Assembly (NCBI GenBank): GCA_910575475.1
Contig: CAJTGD010000009.1
Location: 62,001 to 126,000, forward strand
Length of the DNA stretch: 64,000 bases
Reading direction: 5' to 3'
DNA from: Lachnospiraceae bacterium
GTDB lineage: Bacteria; Bacillota; Clostridia; Lachnospirales; Lachnospiraceae
In this document: piece after piece, positions 39,813 through 47,786 of the stretch
Numbering within the stretch: the first letter of the stretch is position 1
Layout of the letters: each line of letters opens with the position of its first letter
Notes under the pieces: generated by a model
What the model saw: only the letters and a program-made list of their open reading frames with translations
Told to the model about the DNA's origin: nothing
Database searches by the model: none
Translations under genes and position numbers: made by a program

Positions 39813-40232
39813 ATGAGCAGCAGAAAAGACAACTATTTTTCAATACTGGATACCGGAAATATGTTCGAGGATTCCGGACACCGCACCCGATTTAAAGAAT
39901 TGCTGGATTGTTACGGGGATTTCCCCTTTTTTTCAAAAGGATTGTGCAAATGCATGTATCTCTCCGCCTGGGATGAGGAGCATTTCTGCATCATGCTGGA
40001 GATCCTGACCGACCTGAGCCTTGGCCGGGAGACGAGCACCCGGGAAATGCGGGTCAAGGGGGAAGCCCTTGCCGAAGAACGACATGACGCGGAATATTAT
40101 GTCTATCAGCTTTCCAACGCATTTCTTGACAATGCGCCCTACCGCCTGCCGGAAGCGGCAGAAATCCCGCCGGAGATCCTCCGCATCATCTCCCGCGCCC
40201 TCCAGGCAGCCGAGCTGATCGATCAGGCATAG
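39813..40232 (+). CDS. Small protein of unknown function
   Basis: 139 residues, not recognised. It is soluble, helical and acidic, with a Cys-containing segment (GLCKCMYLSAWDEEHF) and no membrane helix or signal peptide. A very good ribosome site (GAGGGGG, 8 bp ahead) and a strong terminator just after the gene support that it is real. It follows the TetR-type gene by 29 bp and may be its target or partner. Confidence 0.65.
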   Translation: MSSRKDNYFSILDTGNMFEDSGHRTRFKELLDCYGDFPFFSKGLCKCMYLSAWDEEHFCIMLEILTDLSLGRETSTREMRVKGEALAEERHDAEYYVYQLSNAFLDNAPYRLPEAAEIPPEILRIISRALQAAELIDQA

Positions 40233-40238
40233 CTGCAC

Positions 40239-40279
40239 CGGCCTCCGTCCGATACGGCATTGGACAGGGGCCGCTTTTT
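40239..40279 (+). terminator. Terminator of the TetR operon
   Basis: Stem CGGCC..GTCC / GGAC..GGCCG with a small internal bulge, then CTTTTT, directly after the stop codon. Confidence 0.75.
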
Positions 40280-40324
40280 CTACCGCCGTTGATATCGTAT
40301 CGTAACCGCATGTTTATTGATCAC

Positions 40325-40795
40325 TTAACACAGAACTACGATCTTTCTCGGGGTTGTCTGAGGCGGGATGCTTCTGGTGGTCACTGTATAATAAACCAGA
40401 AGGTACCTGTTTCCGATGTCGCAGAAAAAGTTCTGGCCGTTGACGGTCTCGATCTCTGTACTGCGTGCCTGATTCAGCTGAAGGGAATGATCCCCGGCAA
40501 TCAGATCGCTGTCAAAATATTTCAGATCGATCTGCTCATTTTTTCCAAGCACGGCAATAATCACTGCGCGGTATTGGGGAGGATAGATCATCGACACTGG
40601 CAGGGTCTTATCGTAAAATGCGGCTACCCGCGTTCCCGGGCGGAGCTGCCTGCAGTCGATCACCTCCGTCTCCTGATCTATGACAATGTTTACAATCCCC
40701 TCCTGCACGCGCAGGGCGACCATCTGGCTGCAGCAGCCGCTGCCTGTAAAATTCATGACAACGCCCACAACCGGAACCAGATTACCATATTCCAT
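40325..40795 (-). CDS. Conserved hypothetical protein
   Basis: 156 residues, beta-rich. Recognisable stretches are SGCCSQMVALRVQEGIVNIVID (residues about 19-40) and VAAFYDKTLPVSMIYPPQYRAVII (about 57-80), which I have seen in uncharacterised Firmicutes proteins of similar size. No catalytic motif can be named. GAAAGGAG lies 8 bp ahead of the ATG, and a hairpin sits right before that site. Monocistronic as far as can be seen. Confidence 0.7.
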   Translation of the reverse strand: MEYGNLVPVVGVVMNFTGSGCCSQMVALRVQEGIVNIVIDQETEVIDCRQLRPGTRVAAFYDKTLPVSMIYPPQYRAVIIAVLGKNEQIDLKYFDSDLIAGDHSLQLNQARSTEIETVNGQNFFCDIGNRYLLVYYTVTTRSIPPQTTPRKIVVLC

Positions 40796-40811
40796 ATAAA
40801 AGACTCCTTTC

Positions 40812-40839
40812 GCAGCGTACTTTAAAGCGCTGCTTTTTT
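40812..40839. other. Hairpin directly upstream of the 40795 start
   Basis: Perfect 6-bp stem GCAGCG / CGCTGC with a 10-nt loop; plus strand followed by six T. Read on the plus strand it resembles a terminator. Read on the minus strand it ends next to the ribosome binding site of the hypothetical gene and could protect the 5' end of its mRNA. Confidence 0.5.
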
Positions 40840-40848
40840 ATTTAACAT

Positions 40849-41157
40849 ATGGAGTGCGGGCGGAAATGGTTCCTTTTGTACTGTATCATTCATTTTCAGC
40901 AAGATAATTTCTTTTCAATAATTCTAAATAATAATATCTTTTATATCCAAAAACCATATTACCAAGTCTGCAGCAATTCCTACTACCGCAAACACATTGA
41001 AATAATATACGGCTTGATTTTAAAAAAATCGTGATCTCATTCTTTACAACACAATTATACCATTATCCAGCAAAAACTACAATATATTGTATATTTTTTT
41101 GGGGCCAATACAATATATGCAACCACATTAAATATGACACTATATTTTTCACTTAAC
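40849..41157. other. AT-rich intergenic region
   Basis: About 310 bp, strongly AT-rich. A 61-codon open frame (40849-41034) is present on the plus strand but has no ribosome site and no protein-like composition. It presumably holds promoters for the minus-strand gene at 40795. Nothing else recognised. Confidence 0.5.
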
Positions 41158-41187
41158 AAAAATACCGCAGCCTCCATGGCCACGGTA
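41158..41187 (-). terminator. Terminator after the GGGtGRT gene
   Basis: Minus-strand 10-bp stem TACCGTGGCC / GGCTGCGGTA (two G-U pairs), 5-nt loop, then TTTTTG, 40 bp after the stop codon. Confidence 0.8.
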
Positions 41188-41226
41188 CTTTCAAGCCTCC
41201 CGGCATTATTAAATCATAACGTATAC

Positions 41227-42237
41227 TTAGAACTTCCCAGCCTTCGCCGCTTCCTCTACGGAAACCGCAACTGCAACTGTCATGCCGACCATCGGGTTGT
41301 TGCCTGCGCCGATCAGACCCATCATCTCAACGTGAGCCGGTACGGAGGAGGATCCTGCAAACTGAGCGTCAGAGTGCATACGTCCCAATGTATCTGTCAT
41401 ACCATAGGAAGCCGGGCCTGCTGCCATGTTATCCGGATGCAGTGTACGTCCTGTACCGCCGCCGGATGCTACGGAGAAGTACTTCTTGCCCTGTTCTACA
41501 CATTCCTTCTTGTAAGTACCTGCTACCGGATGCTGGAAACGGGTCGGGTTTGTGGAGTTGCCGGTGATGGAAACATCAACGCCTTCCTTGTGCATGATCG
41601 CAACACCCTCACGTACATCATTCGCGCCGTAGCAGTTTACCTTGGAACGAAGTCCGTCAGAGTAAGCGATTCTCTGTACTTCCTTCAGTTCTCCTGTGAA
41701 GTAGTCATAATCTGTCTCAACATAAGTAAATCCATTGATTCTGGAAATGATCTTTGCAGCGTCTTTTCCAAGTCCGTTCAGGATGACGCGCAGAGGTTTT
41801 TTACGAACCTTGTTTGCCTTTTCCGCAATACCGATCGCGCCTTCTGCTGCCGCAAAGGACTCGTGGCCTGCCAGGAACGCGAAACAGTCAGTATCGTCTT
41901 CCAGAAGCATCTTGCCCAAGTTGCCGTGTCCCAAACCTACCTTACGCTGATCCGCAACGGATCCCGGAATGCAGAAAGCCTGGAGGCCTTCCCCGATCGC
42001 TGCTGCCGCGTCAGCCGCGGTCTTGCATCCCTTCTTGATCGCGATCGCAGCGCCTACTGTGTAAGCCCAGCATGCATTTTCAAAACAGATCGGCTGAATC
42101 CCTTTTACCTGGTTGTACACATCAAGCCCGGCATCCTTTGTGATCTTCTCTGCTTCTTCGATAGAAGCAATGCCATAGCTGTTCAAAACTTCATTGATTT
42201 TATCAATTCTTCTCTCATATGATTCAAATAAAGCCAT
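41227..42237 (-). CDS. GGGtGRT family protein
   Basis: 336 residues. The family is named after the motif visible here as SGGGTGRTLHPDNMAAGPASYGMTD (about 245-270). The biochemical role is not known. The protein is Gly/Ala-rich with several Cys, no signal peptide and no membrane helix. It begins 47 bp after a NifU-like scaffold gene and ends at a terminator, so the two make a two-gene operon, a pairing I recall as recurrent in anaerobic Firmicutes. The codon choice looks more uniform than in neighbours, suggesting high expression (judged by eye). Confidence 0.88.
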   Translation of the reverse strand: MALFESYERRIDKINEVLNSYGIASIEEAEKITKDAGLDVYNQVKGIQPICFENACWAYTVGAAIAIKKGCKTAADAAAAIGEGLQAFCIPGSVADQRKVGLGHGNLGKMLLEDDTDCFAFLAGHESFAAAEGAIGIAEKANKVRKKPLRVILNGLGKDAAKIISRINGFTYVETDYDYFTGELKEVQRIAYSDGLRSKVNCYGANDVREGVAIMHKEGVDVSITGNSTNPTRFQHPVAGTYKKECVEQGKKYFSVASGGGTGRTLHPDNMAAGPASYGMTDTLGRMHSDAQFAGSSSVPAHVEMMGLIGAGNNPMVGMTVAVAVSVEEAAKAGKF

Positions 42238-42284
42238 CTCATTATCCTCCTGAATTATTTTAGAAAACCCTGGTAATCGTCAGA

Positions 42285-42977
42285 CTATTCTTTACGCGGG
42301 TCAATGATCTTAGCAGCATCATCCACACGGCCGTACTGTCCCTGTGCCTTCTCCCATGCTACATTCGGCTCATCACCTGCTTTGATGAAATCTGTAAACT
42401 TTCCAAGATTAGCGAACTTATATCCGATGATCTCACCATTGTCGTCCAGCGCGATTCCTGTTACGTAGCCTTCTGCCATCTCCAGATAGCGAGGCCCTTT
42501 TGCCAGTGTTCCATACATGGTACCAACCTGAGAACGAAGTCCCTTTCCAAGGTCCTCCAGGCCTGCGCCGATCGCAAGTCCGTCCTCAGAAAATGCGCTC
42601 TGGGTTCTTCCATAAACAATCTGAAGGAATAATTCTCTCATAGCCGTATTGATGGCATCACATACAAGATCCGTATTCAGCGCCTCCAGAATGGTCTTGC
42701 CCGGAAGGATCTCGGAAGCCATTGCTGCGGAGTGGGTCATTCCGGAACATCCCAGCGTCTCAACGAGCGCTTCCTGGATGATACCGTCCTTTACATTGAG
42801 TGTCAGCTTGCAGGCGCCCTGCTGGGGAGCACACCAGCCAACGCCATGTGTAAAGCCGGAGATGTCTTTTACTTCTTTTGCTTTGACCCATTTTGCTTCT
42901 TCCGGGATCGGAGCTGGTCCGTGATTCGCACCCTGGGCTACCGGACACATCATTTCTACTTCATGTGAATAAATCAT
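42285..42977 (-). CDS. NifU/IscU-like iron-sulfur scaffold-family protein
   Basis: 230 residues. The middle resembles the NifU N-terminal domain: LTLNVKDGIIQEALVETLGCSGMTHSAAMASEILPGKTILEAL (about 62-105), with Cys in the usual GC-x position and another in HGVGWCAPQQGAC. The third cluster Cys of IscU is not evident, so the site is incomplete or rearranged. The family usually holds nascent Fe-S clusters; this longer variant may instead serve the GGGtGRT protein encoded 47 bp downstream. Start at 42977 has AAAGGAG 7 bp upstream; the upstream open frame is leader RNA. Confidence 0.82.
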   Translation of the reverse strand: MIYSHEVEMMCPVAQGANHGPAPIPEEAKWVKAKEVKDISGFTHGVGWCAPQQGACKLTLNVKDGIIQEALVETLGCSGMTHSAAMASEILPGKTILEALNTDLVCDAINTAMRELFLQIVYGRTQSAFSEDGLAIGAGLEDLGKGLRSQVGTMYGTLAKGPRYLEMAEGYVTGIALDDNGEIIGYKFANLGKFTDFIKAGDEPNVAWEKAQGQYGRVDDAAKIIDPRKE

Positions 42978-43027
42978 GTTAATACTCCTTTCAAATATGT
43001 ATGATTTTTTCTCTCGTATAATGCCGG

Positions 43028-43102
43028 ATACCTTATAGCGTCTCCATCGTTCCATACGGAAAAACACGGCTCGCAGCTTTTCCGCATATGGAGATAAGGT
43101 AT
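43028..43102 (-). ncRNA. Long hairpin leader of the NifU-like/GGGtGRT operon
   Basis: In minus-strand RNA the arms ATACCTTAT + CTCCAT + ATGCGGAAAA (43102-43078) pair in order with TTTTCCGTAT + ATGGAG + ATAAGGTAT (43063-43028), separated only by small bulges, around a 14-nt loop. The structure ends 51 nt before the start codon. No known riboswitch was recognised. It is followed by no T run, so it is more likely a stability or sensing element than an attenuator. Confidence 0.6.
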
Positions 43103-43376
43103 GTTAAATTAACATCACACTACTGTTATTTTCGCACAAAATATTCTGTACGTCAATCGTCACTTTGTACAAGATTTCTATAACTTTTTGTGTAGGTTAT
43201 AGGACACAACTTGACCGGACGTGCCCTGTAACTCAGACCGTCGTTTAAGCGTCTACGCTCCATTTGGGTCCACACTAAGCGAACATCCACTGAGCGTTAA
43301 GTGCTCTGCAGCAATGGACGGCCTGAATTTCAGCTTTTATGTGCTGCTTCCAATTCACAGCCTGATTGCCCTGGAA
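43103..43376. other. Intergenic region with palindrome, no gene recognised
   Basis: ATGTTAA-A-TTAACAT (43101-43115) is a perfect palindrome that could be an operator upstream of the leader hairpin. From about 43200 to 43376 the sequence becomes GC-richer and contains short inverted repeats but no open frame with a ribosome site. I tried to match 6S, SRP, tmRNA and RNase P RNA without success. It could hold an unassigned small RNA or a decayed gene. Confidence 0.4.
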
Positions 43377-43883
43377 TCATAACGCATCTGACCGTGCAAC
43401 CAGCATCTCCGCCGCCAGCTCCAGCGCTGCCTTCACTGTATCCATCCGGTTCTGCTCCCGGTCCCCGTGAAGGTTCAGCCGGCGGACCTGTACCTCTCCC
43501 CGGACACAGCAGCCGATATACACCAGCCCCACCGGTTTTTCCGGCGTACCGCCTCCCGGTCCTGCGATCCCTGTAGAGCTCAGGCCCACATCCGCGCCTG
43601 CCGTCCGGGCCGCGCCTGCCGCCATCTCATATGCCGTCTCTTCACTGACCGCGCCGAACTGCTCCAGCGTTTCCGCCCGCACTCCCACCAGACGCTGCTT
43701 TGCTTCATTCGAATAAGTCACATATGCCTCGCCGAACACGTCCGACGCACCGGCTACATTGACCAGCGTCCCTGCGATCAGGCCGCCGGTACAGGATTCC
43801 GCCGCTGTGATTGTAAGATCTCGTTCCTTTAAAAGCCGAACCACCTGTTCCTCCGGGGAATCCGGCCGTCTGATCTCCTGCAT
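43377..43883 (-). CDS. pncC: CinA C-terminal domain protein (NMN amidohydrolase family)
   Basis: 168 residues. Only the CinA C-terminal amidase domain is present: AAESCTGGLIAGTLVNVAGAS with the nucleophile Ser, SNEAKQRLVGV, and STGIAGPGGGTPEKPVGLVYIG. The N-terminal MoCF-like domain of full-length CinA is absent, so this is the PncC-type stand-alone enzyme that converts nicotinamide mononucleotide to nicotinate mononucleotide. It starts one base after the pgsA stop codon, within an rimO-pgsA-cinA operon. Confidence 0.9.
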   Translation of the reverse strand: MQEIRRPDSPEEQVVRLLKERDLTITAAESCTGGLIAGTLVNVAGASDVFGEAYVTYSNEAKQRLVGVRAETLEQFGAVSEETAYEMAAGAARTAGADVGLSSTGIAGPGGGTPEKPVGLVYIGCCVRGEVQVRRLNLHGDREQNRMDTVKAALELAAEMLVARSDAL

Positions 43884-43884
43884 C

Positions 43885-44427
43885 CTACATTCCTCCCTGG
43901 GTCAGGACCTGCTTATTCTTCGCCACATAATCCACCAGAGAAATGATGGTGAGCGCCAGAGAGATCCAGATCAGAGCCTCGCAGATCAGGTCAAATACAC
44001 CGCCGAAATCCGCGATCAGCAGGATCACCATCGCCATCTGGGAAACCGTCTTAAACTTCCCCCAGTAGCTTGCGGCGATCACGATCCCGTTGTCGGAAGC
44101 CACCAGGCGAAAACCGCTGATGATAAATTCCCGGGCAATGATGATGATGACAAACCAGGCGGTGAGCTGGCCGGAATCAATCATGCAGATCATGGCAGAG
44201 CAGACCAGCAGCTTGTCCGCCAGCGGATCCATAAACTTTCCGAAATTGGTCACCAGGTTATATTTCCGGGCGATCTTGCCGTCCAGAAGGTCCGTCAGGC
44301 TGGCCACACAGAACAGCACAAGCGCAATCCATTTATTGGCGGTTCCTCCCACATCTGTCAGCATAAAAAACACAAAAAATGGTACCATGACGATCCGCAA
44401 TACCGTCAGTTTATTTGGTAAATTCAT
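43885..44427 (-). CDS. pgsA: CDP-diacylglycerol-glycerol-3-phosphate 3-phosphatidyltransferase
   Basis: 180 residues with several membrane helices. The CDP-alcohol phosphatidyltransferase motif D-G-x2-A-R-x8-G-x3-D-x3-D is complete (DGKIARKYNLVTNFGKFMDPLAD, key residues from about 60 to 82). It makes phosphatidylglycerophosphate, the first step to phosphatidylglycerol. Overlaps the end of rimO by 4 bp (ATGA) and is followed by cinA. Confidence 0.96.
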   Translation of the reverse strand: MNLPNKLTVLRIVMVPFFVFFMLTDVGGTANKWIALVLFCVASLTDLLDGKIARKYNLVTNFGKFMDPLADKLLVCSAMICMIDSGQLTAWFVIIIIAREFIISGFRLVASDNGIVIAASYWGKFKTVSQMAMVILLIADFGGVFDLICEALIWISLALTIISLVDYVAKNKQVLTQGGM

Positions 44428-45749
44428 TCTACAAGTCCTCCTATCAAATCATATTCCAATGCACCGGTTACTCTGACCTTCGCAAAATCGCCGGACAGCA
44501 GCAATTCCCCTGTCTCCACAAAGATCATCCCGTCCACGCCGGGGGCATCCCGGTATGTCCGCCCTACGTATGCATTTTCGTCCGCTACACGGCCCTCGAT
44601 CAGGACCAGTACCTCCCGGCCCACCATGGCCTCGGCATTTTCAAATGCGATCTCCTGCTGCAGCTCCATGATCTCGGCCTGCCGCTCCTGCTTCACTTCT
44701 TCTTCGATCTGATTCGGCATCTCTGCCGCAGGAGTGTCCTCCTCCGGCGAATAGGTAAATACCCCCAGCCGGTCAAATTCCATCTGATCCACAAAATCTA
44801 CCACTTCCTCATGTTCCTTTTGTGTCTCCCCGGGAAATCCAGTGATCAGCGTGGTCCGAAGGCAGATATCCGGAATCTCCCTGCGCAGCTTCTCTACGAT
44901 CCCGATCATCTGCTGTTTGGACGTTCTGCGGCCCATCCGTTTCAGGATCCGGTCATTGGCATGCTGGATCGGCAGATCCAGGTAATGGCAGATCTTCGGC
45001 TCTTCCTTCATGACCCGGATCAGTTCATCCGTAATTTCCTCCGGATAGCAGTACAGGATGCGGATCCACCGAAGCCCTGTGATCCTGCATAATCTGCGCA
45101 GGAGCTGGGGCAGCTTCTTTTCCCCGTAAATGTCCTTTCCGTACAGGGTCGTCTCCTGGGCCACCAGGATCAGCTCCTTAACCCCCTGCTCCGCCAGCTC
45201 TTCCGCTTCCTTTAACAGCCGTTCCATTGGCACGCTGCGGAAGCTCCCCCGGATCCTGGGGATGATGCAGTAGGTACAGTGCTTATCACAGCCCTCCGCA
45301 ATCTTTAAGTAAGCGTAATGCCCTCCTGTCGTCACCAGACGCTTCGTCTCCACAGCAGGAAGGGACTGCAGATCCGCGAGCCGCACCTCCGGCTGTCCCG
45401 CAAGCGCCGCATCCAGTGATTCCAGGATCTGGTCATAGGCGGCCGTCCCCAGCACCGCATCCACCTCCGGGATCTCATCCAGAATCTCCTGCCGGTAACG
45501 CTGGGCCAGACATCCGGTCACGATGAGCGCTTTCAGACGTCCTGTCTTTTTATATTCCGCCATCTCCAGAATATTCTGGATGCTCTCCTCCTTGGCATCG
45601 TGGATAAAGCAGCAGGTGTTGATGATGATCACCTCCGCCTCCGCCTCGTCATCCGTCATCTCATGCCCGCGGGAGGCCAGAAGCCCCAGCATCACTTCCG
45701 TGTCCACGAGATTCTTGTCGCAGCCCAGAGAGATAAATAAAATTTTCAT
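44424..45749 (-). CDS. rimO: Ribosomal protein S12 methylthiotransferase RimO
   Basis: 441 residues. N-terminal UPF0004 domain with three cluster cysteines (GCDKNLVD, NTCCFI, TGCLAQR), radical SAM domain with CDKHCTYCIIP (about 150-160), and C-terminal TRAM domain. Two 4Fe-4S clusters are used to methylthiolate Asp88 of ribosomal protein S12. First gene of the rimO-pgsA-cinA set, downstream of a hairpin that follows rpoZ. Confidence 0.95.
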   Translation of the reverse strand: MKILFISLGCDKNLVDTEVMLGLLASRGHEMTDDEAEAEVIIINTCCFIHDAKEESIQNILEMAEYKKTGRLKALIVTGCLAQRYRQEILDEIPEVDAVLGTAAYDQILESLDAALAGQPEVRLADLQSLPAVETKRLVTTGGHYAYLKIAEGCDKHCTYCIIPRIRGSFRSVPMERLLKEAEELAEQGVKELILVAQETTLYGKDIYGEKKLPQLLRRLCRITGLRWIRILYCYPEEITDELIRVMKEEPKICHYLDLPIQHANDRILKRMGRRTSKQQMIGIVEKLRREIPDICLRTTLITGFPGETQKEHEEVVDFVDQMEFDRLGVFTYSPEEDTPAAEMPNQIEEEVKQERQAEIMELQQEIAFENAEAMVGREVLVLIEGRVADENAYVGRTYRDAPGVDGMIFVETGELLLSGDFAKVRVTGALEYDLIGGLVE

Positions 45750-45785
45750 AATCTGTTCTCCATCTGTCCTTTCCTGACGGTTCCT

Positions 45786-45829
45786 AAAACAAGACGGCTA
45801 TCACCTATAGCAGATAGGGATAGCCTGTC
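45786..45829 (-). terminator. Terminator between rpoZ and rimO
   Basis: Minus-strand stem GAC-GGCTATC / GATAGCC-GTC with one bulged A, 16-nt loop, then TTGTTTT. It begins 8 bp after the rpoZ stop codon. Confidence 0.65.
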
Positions 45830-45836
45830 TCTCGTA

Positions 45837-46178
45837 TCACTCTGTCGCTGCTTCCGCCGCCGGAATCTCTTCCGTCAGCGGTTCCTCTTCCAATACTTCC
45901 TCTGTCAGCGCTTCCTCAGATGCCAGCTCCTCTTCCTCGGCAGCCGCACTCTCCGCGATGATCTTTAATTTTCCTTCATTCAGCTCCTGGATTGCCAGGG
46001 AAAGCGGCTTTGCCTCACTCTTGATATTGACCATCGGCAGCTCGCCGTCGATGATCTGCCTGGCCCTTTTGGATGTGGCAAGTACGATGGAATACCGGCT
46101 GTTGACGATCTTTGTCTCGCCCTCTTCCACGTCCTTATTCACCACTTTCATCAAATCTGTATAAGACGGATGCAACAT
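45837..46178 (-). CDS. rpoZ: RNA polymerase omega subunit
   Basis: 113 residues. The omega fold is at about 1-68 (NSRYSIVLATSKRARQIIDGE is the signature). The last 45 residues form an unusually long Glu/Ala-rich acidic tail. It stabilises the beta' subunit of RNA polymerase. The start at 46178 has AAAGGAG 10 bp upstream; the longer open frame reads through the end of gmk. It follows gmk by 5 bp, a standard pairing. Confidence 0.93.
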   Translation of the reverse strand: MLHPSYTDLMKVVNKDVEEGETKIVNSRYSIVLATSKRARQIIDGELPMVNIKSEAKPLSLAIQELNEGKLKIIAESAAAEEEELASEEALTEEVLEEEPLTEEIPAAEAATE

Positions 46179-46183
46179 ACTTC

Positions 46184-46819
46184 TTATTCTCCTTTCAATC
46201 TCTGCAGATCCTGCTTGATCTTTTCCATAAATTCCGTATTCCGGAAGCTCTTTCGGTGCTCTCCCTGGATAATGTCGTGCAGCTCCTTCGCGCACCGCTC
46301 CAGGTCGTCGTTGATGATCAGATAATCATACTGATCCATACCGTCCGCTTCCTCCACGGCCCGCCTGAGCCTGGAATCAATGACTTCCTCAGTCTCCGTC
46401 CCCCTGCCCGTCAGCCGGTGCTTCAGCTCTCCCGCCGTCGGGGGTGTGACAAACAAAAGCACGGTCTCCGGAAATGCCTTCTTCACCTTCATGGCCCCCT
46501 GAATCTCAATCTCCAGGATGACGTCCTTTCCTTCCTCCAGCTTCTGCTCCACATAGGCGCGGGGCGTTCCATAGTAATTATTTACGTATCTAGCATACTC
46601 TATCAGCTGATCCTGCGCAATCATTTTTTCAAATTCTTCTGTAGTGATGAAAAAATATTCTCTGCCGTCTTCTTCTCCGTCGCGCGGATGTCTTGTAGTC
46701 GCAGAAATCGACAAGGTATACTGTCCGGGATGATTTTTTAAAAGCTCCTTCATCAGCGTGCCTTTTCCCGCCCCGGAAAAACCGGATACAACGATCAAAA
46801 TCCCTTTGGAATCCATCAT
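46184..46819 (-). CDS. gmk: Guanylate kinase
   Basis: 211 residues. P-loop GFSGAGKGTL at about 11-20, GMP-binding stretch SISATTRHPRDGEEDGREY, and the lid/base region RLTGRGTETEEVIDSRL. It phosphorylates GMP to GDP with ATP. I prefer the ATG at 46819, which has AGGTG 6-8 bp upstream, over a GTG three codons earlier. The small regulator remA that usually separates yicC from gmk in Bacilli is not present in this 50-bp gap. Confidence 0.96.
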   Translation of the reverse strand: MMDSKGILIVVSGFSGAGKGTLMKELLKNHPGQYTLSISATTRHPRDGEEDGREYFFITTEEFEKMIAQDQLIEYARYVNNYYGTPRAYVEQKLEEGKDVILEIEIQGAMKVKKAFPETVLLFVTPPTAGELKHRLTGRGTETEEVIDSRLRRAVEEADGMDQYDYLIINDDLERCAKELHDIIQGEHRKSFRNTEFMEKIKQDLQRLKGE

Positions 46820-46868
46820 ACGCTTCACCTCATCTTGAATGGTCTACAGAACAGCAGACCCTGAATCG

Positions 46869-47747
46869 TTACTCAATGTTTTGAATCTGCTCTCTTATTT
46901 TTTCGATCTCTGTCTTCAGGCTGATGGCGTAATTCGAGATCTCCTGGTCATTGGCCTTGGACAGGATCGTGTTGGCTTCCCGGTTCATCTCCTGTGCGAT
47001 GAAGTCCAGCTTCCGTCCGATCCCCTCGGACTCATCCAGTGTATCGCGCATATGGGAAATATGGCTCTTTAAGCGAACCACCTCTTCGTCCGTGCAGATC
47101 TTGTCCGCAAACAAGATCACCTCCGCCGCAATCCGGCTCTCTTCCATCTGCACATCTCCCAGCAGCTCCCGGACCTTCTCTTCCAGCTTCGCCCGGTACT
47201 GTGCCGCGATCTCCGGAGAATGCGCTTCGATCCCGGCGATCAGAACCTCCATCCCGGAAAGCTTCGCGAGGATATCTTTTTTCAAATGCTCTCCTTCGGT
47301 TGCCCTTGCTGCCACAAACTGCTCAAATGCCCCTTCCAGGACCGTCTTGAGGCCCTTCCACAGTTCTTCCTCATCTACGGTCTGCTCTTCCATCGTCAGC
47401 ACCTCCGGACACCGTGCCAATGTGGCCAGGCTCAGATGGTCATCCAGGCCAAATTCCTCCGCCATCTGCCGAAGGTACTTCACATACTCCCCGGCAAGCG
47501 CTGCATTGTACTTCAGGCTTCCCTGCGCTTCGGATACATCCTCATACAGAATGAAAATGTCAATTTTCCCGCGGCTTGCGTAATCCTTCAGCAGCGTCCG
47601 GATCGCACTGTCAAAAAAGTTCAGCTTCTTCGGCATCCGGATATTCACATCCAGATACCGGTGGTTTACACTCTTTAACTCTGCCGTAAACTTCCGGGAA
47701 TCCTGCTGATACTCGCATCTTCCAAAACCTGTCATGCTTTTGATCAT
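46869..47747 (-). CDS. YicC family endoribonuclease
   Basis: 292 residues. Starts with MIKSMTGFGR, the family hallmark, and ends with the DUF1732 domain (IGRKLDFIAQEMNREANTILSKAND). YicC in E. coli and YloC in B. subtilis are RNases that act on structured RNAs. First gene of the yicC-gmk-rpoZ cluster. Confidence 0.95.
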   Translation of the reverse strand: MIKSMTGFGRCEYQQDSRKFTAELKSVNHRYLDVNIRMPKKLNFFDSAIRTLLKDYASRGKIDIFILYEDVSEAQGSLKYNAALAGEYVKYLRQMAEEFGLDDHLSLATLARCPEVLTMEEQTVDEEELWKGLKTVLEGAFEQFVAARATEGEHLKKDILAKLSGMEVLIAGIEAHSPEIAAQYRAKLEEKVRELLGDVQMEESRIAAEVILFADKICTDEEVVRLKSHISHMRDTLDESEGIGRKLDFIAQEMNREANTILSKANDQEISNYAISLKTEIEKIREQIQNIE

Positions 47748-47786
47748 GATTCTCGCCCTCTATAGTCTATTTTATTTTGTATTGTT

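Noticed and set aside
40849-41034. 61-codon plus-strand open frame in an intergenic region
   Set aside because: No ribosome site, AT-rich composition typical of chance frames.
43200-43376. 6S RNA, SRP RNA, tmRNA or RNase P RNA
   Set aside because: None of the conserved cores could be found on either strand.
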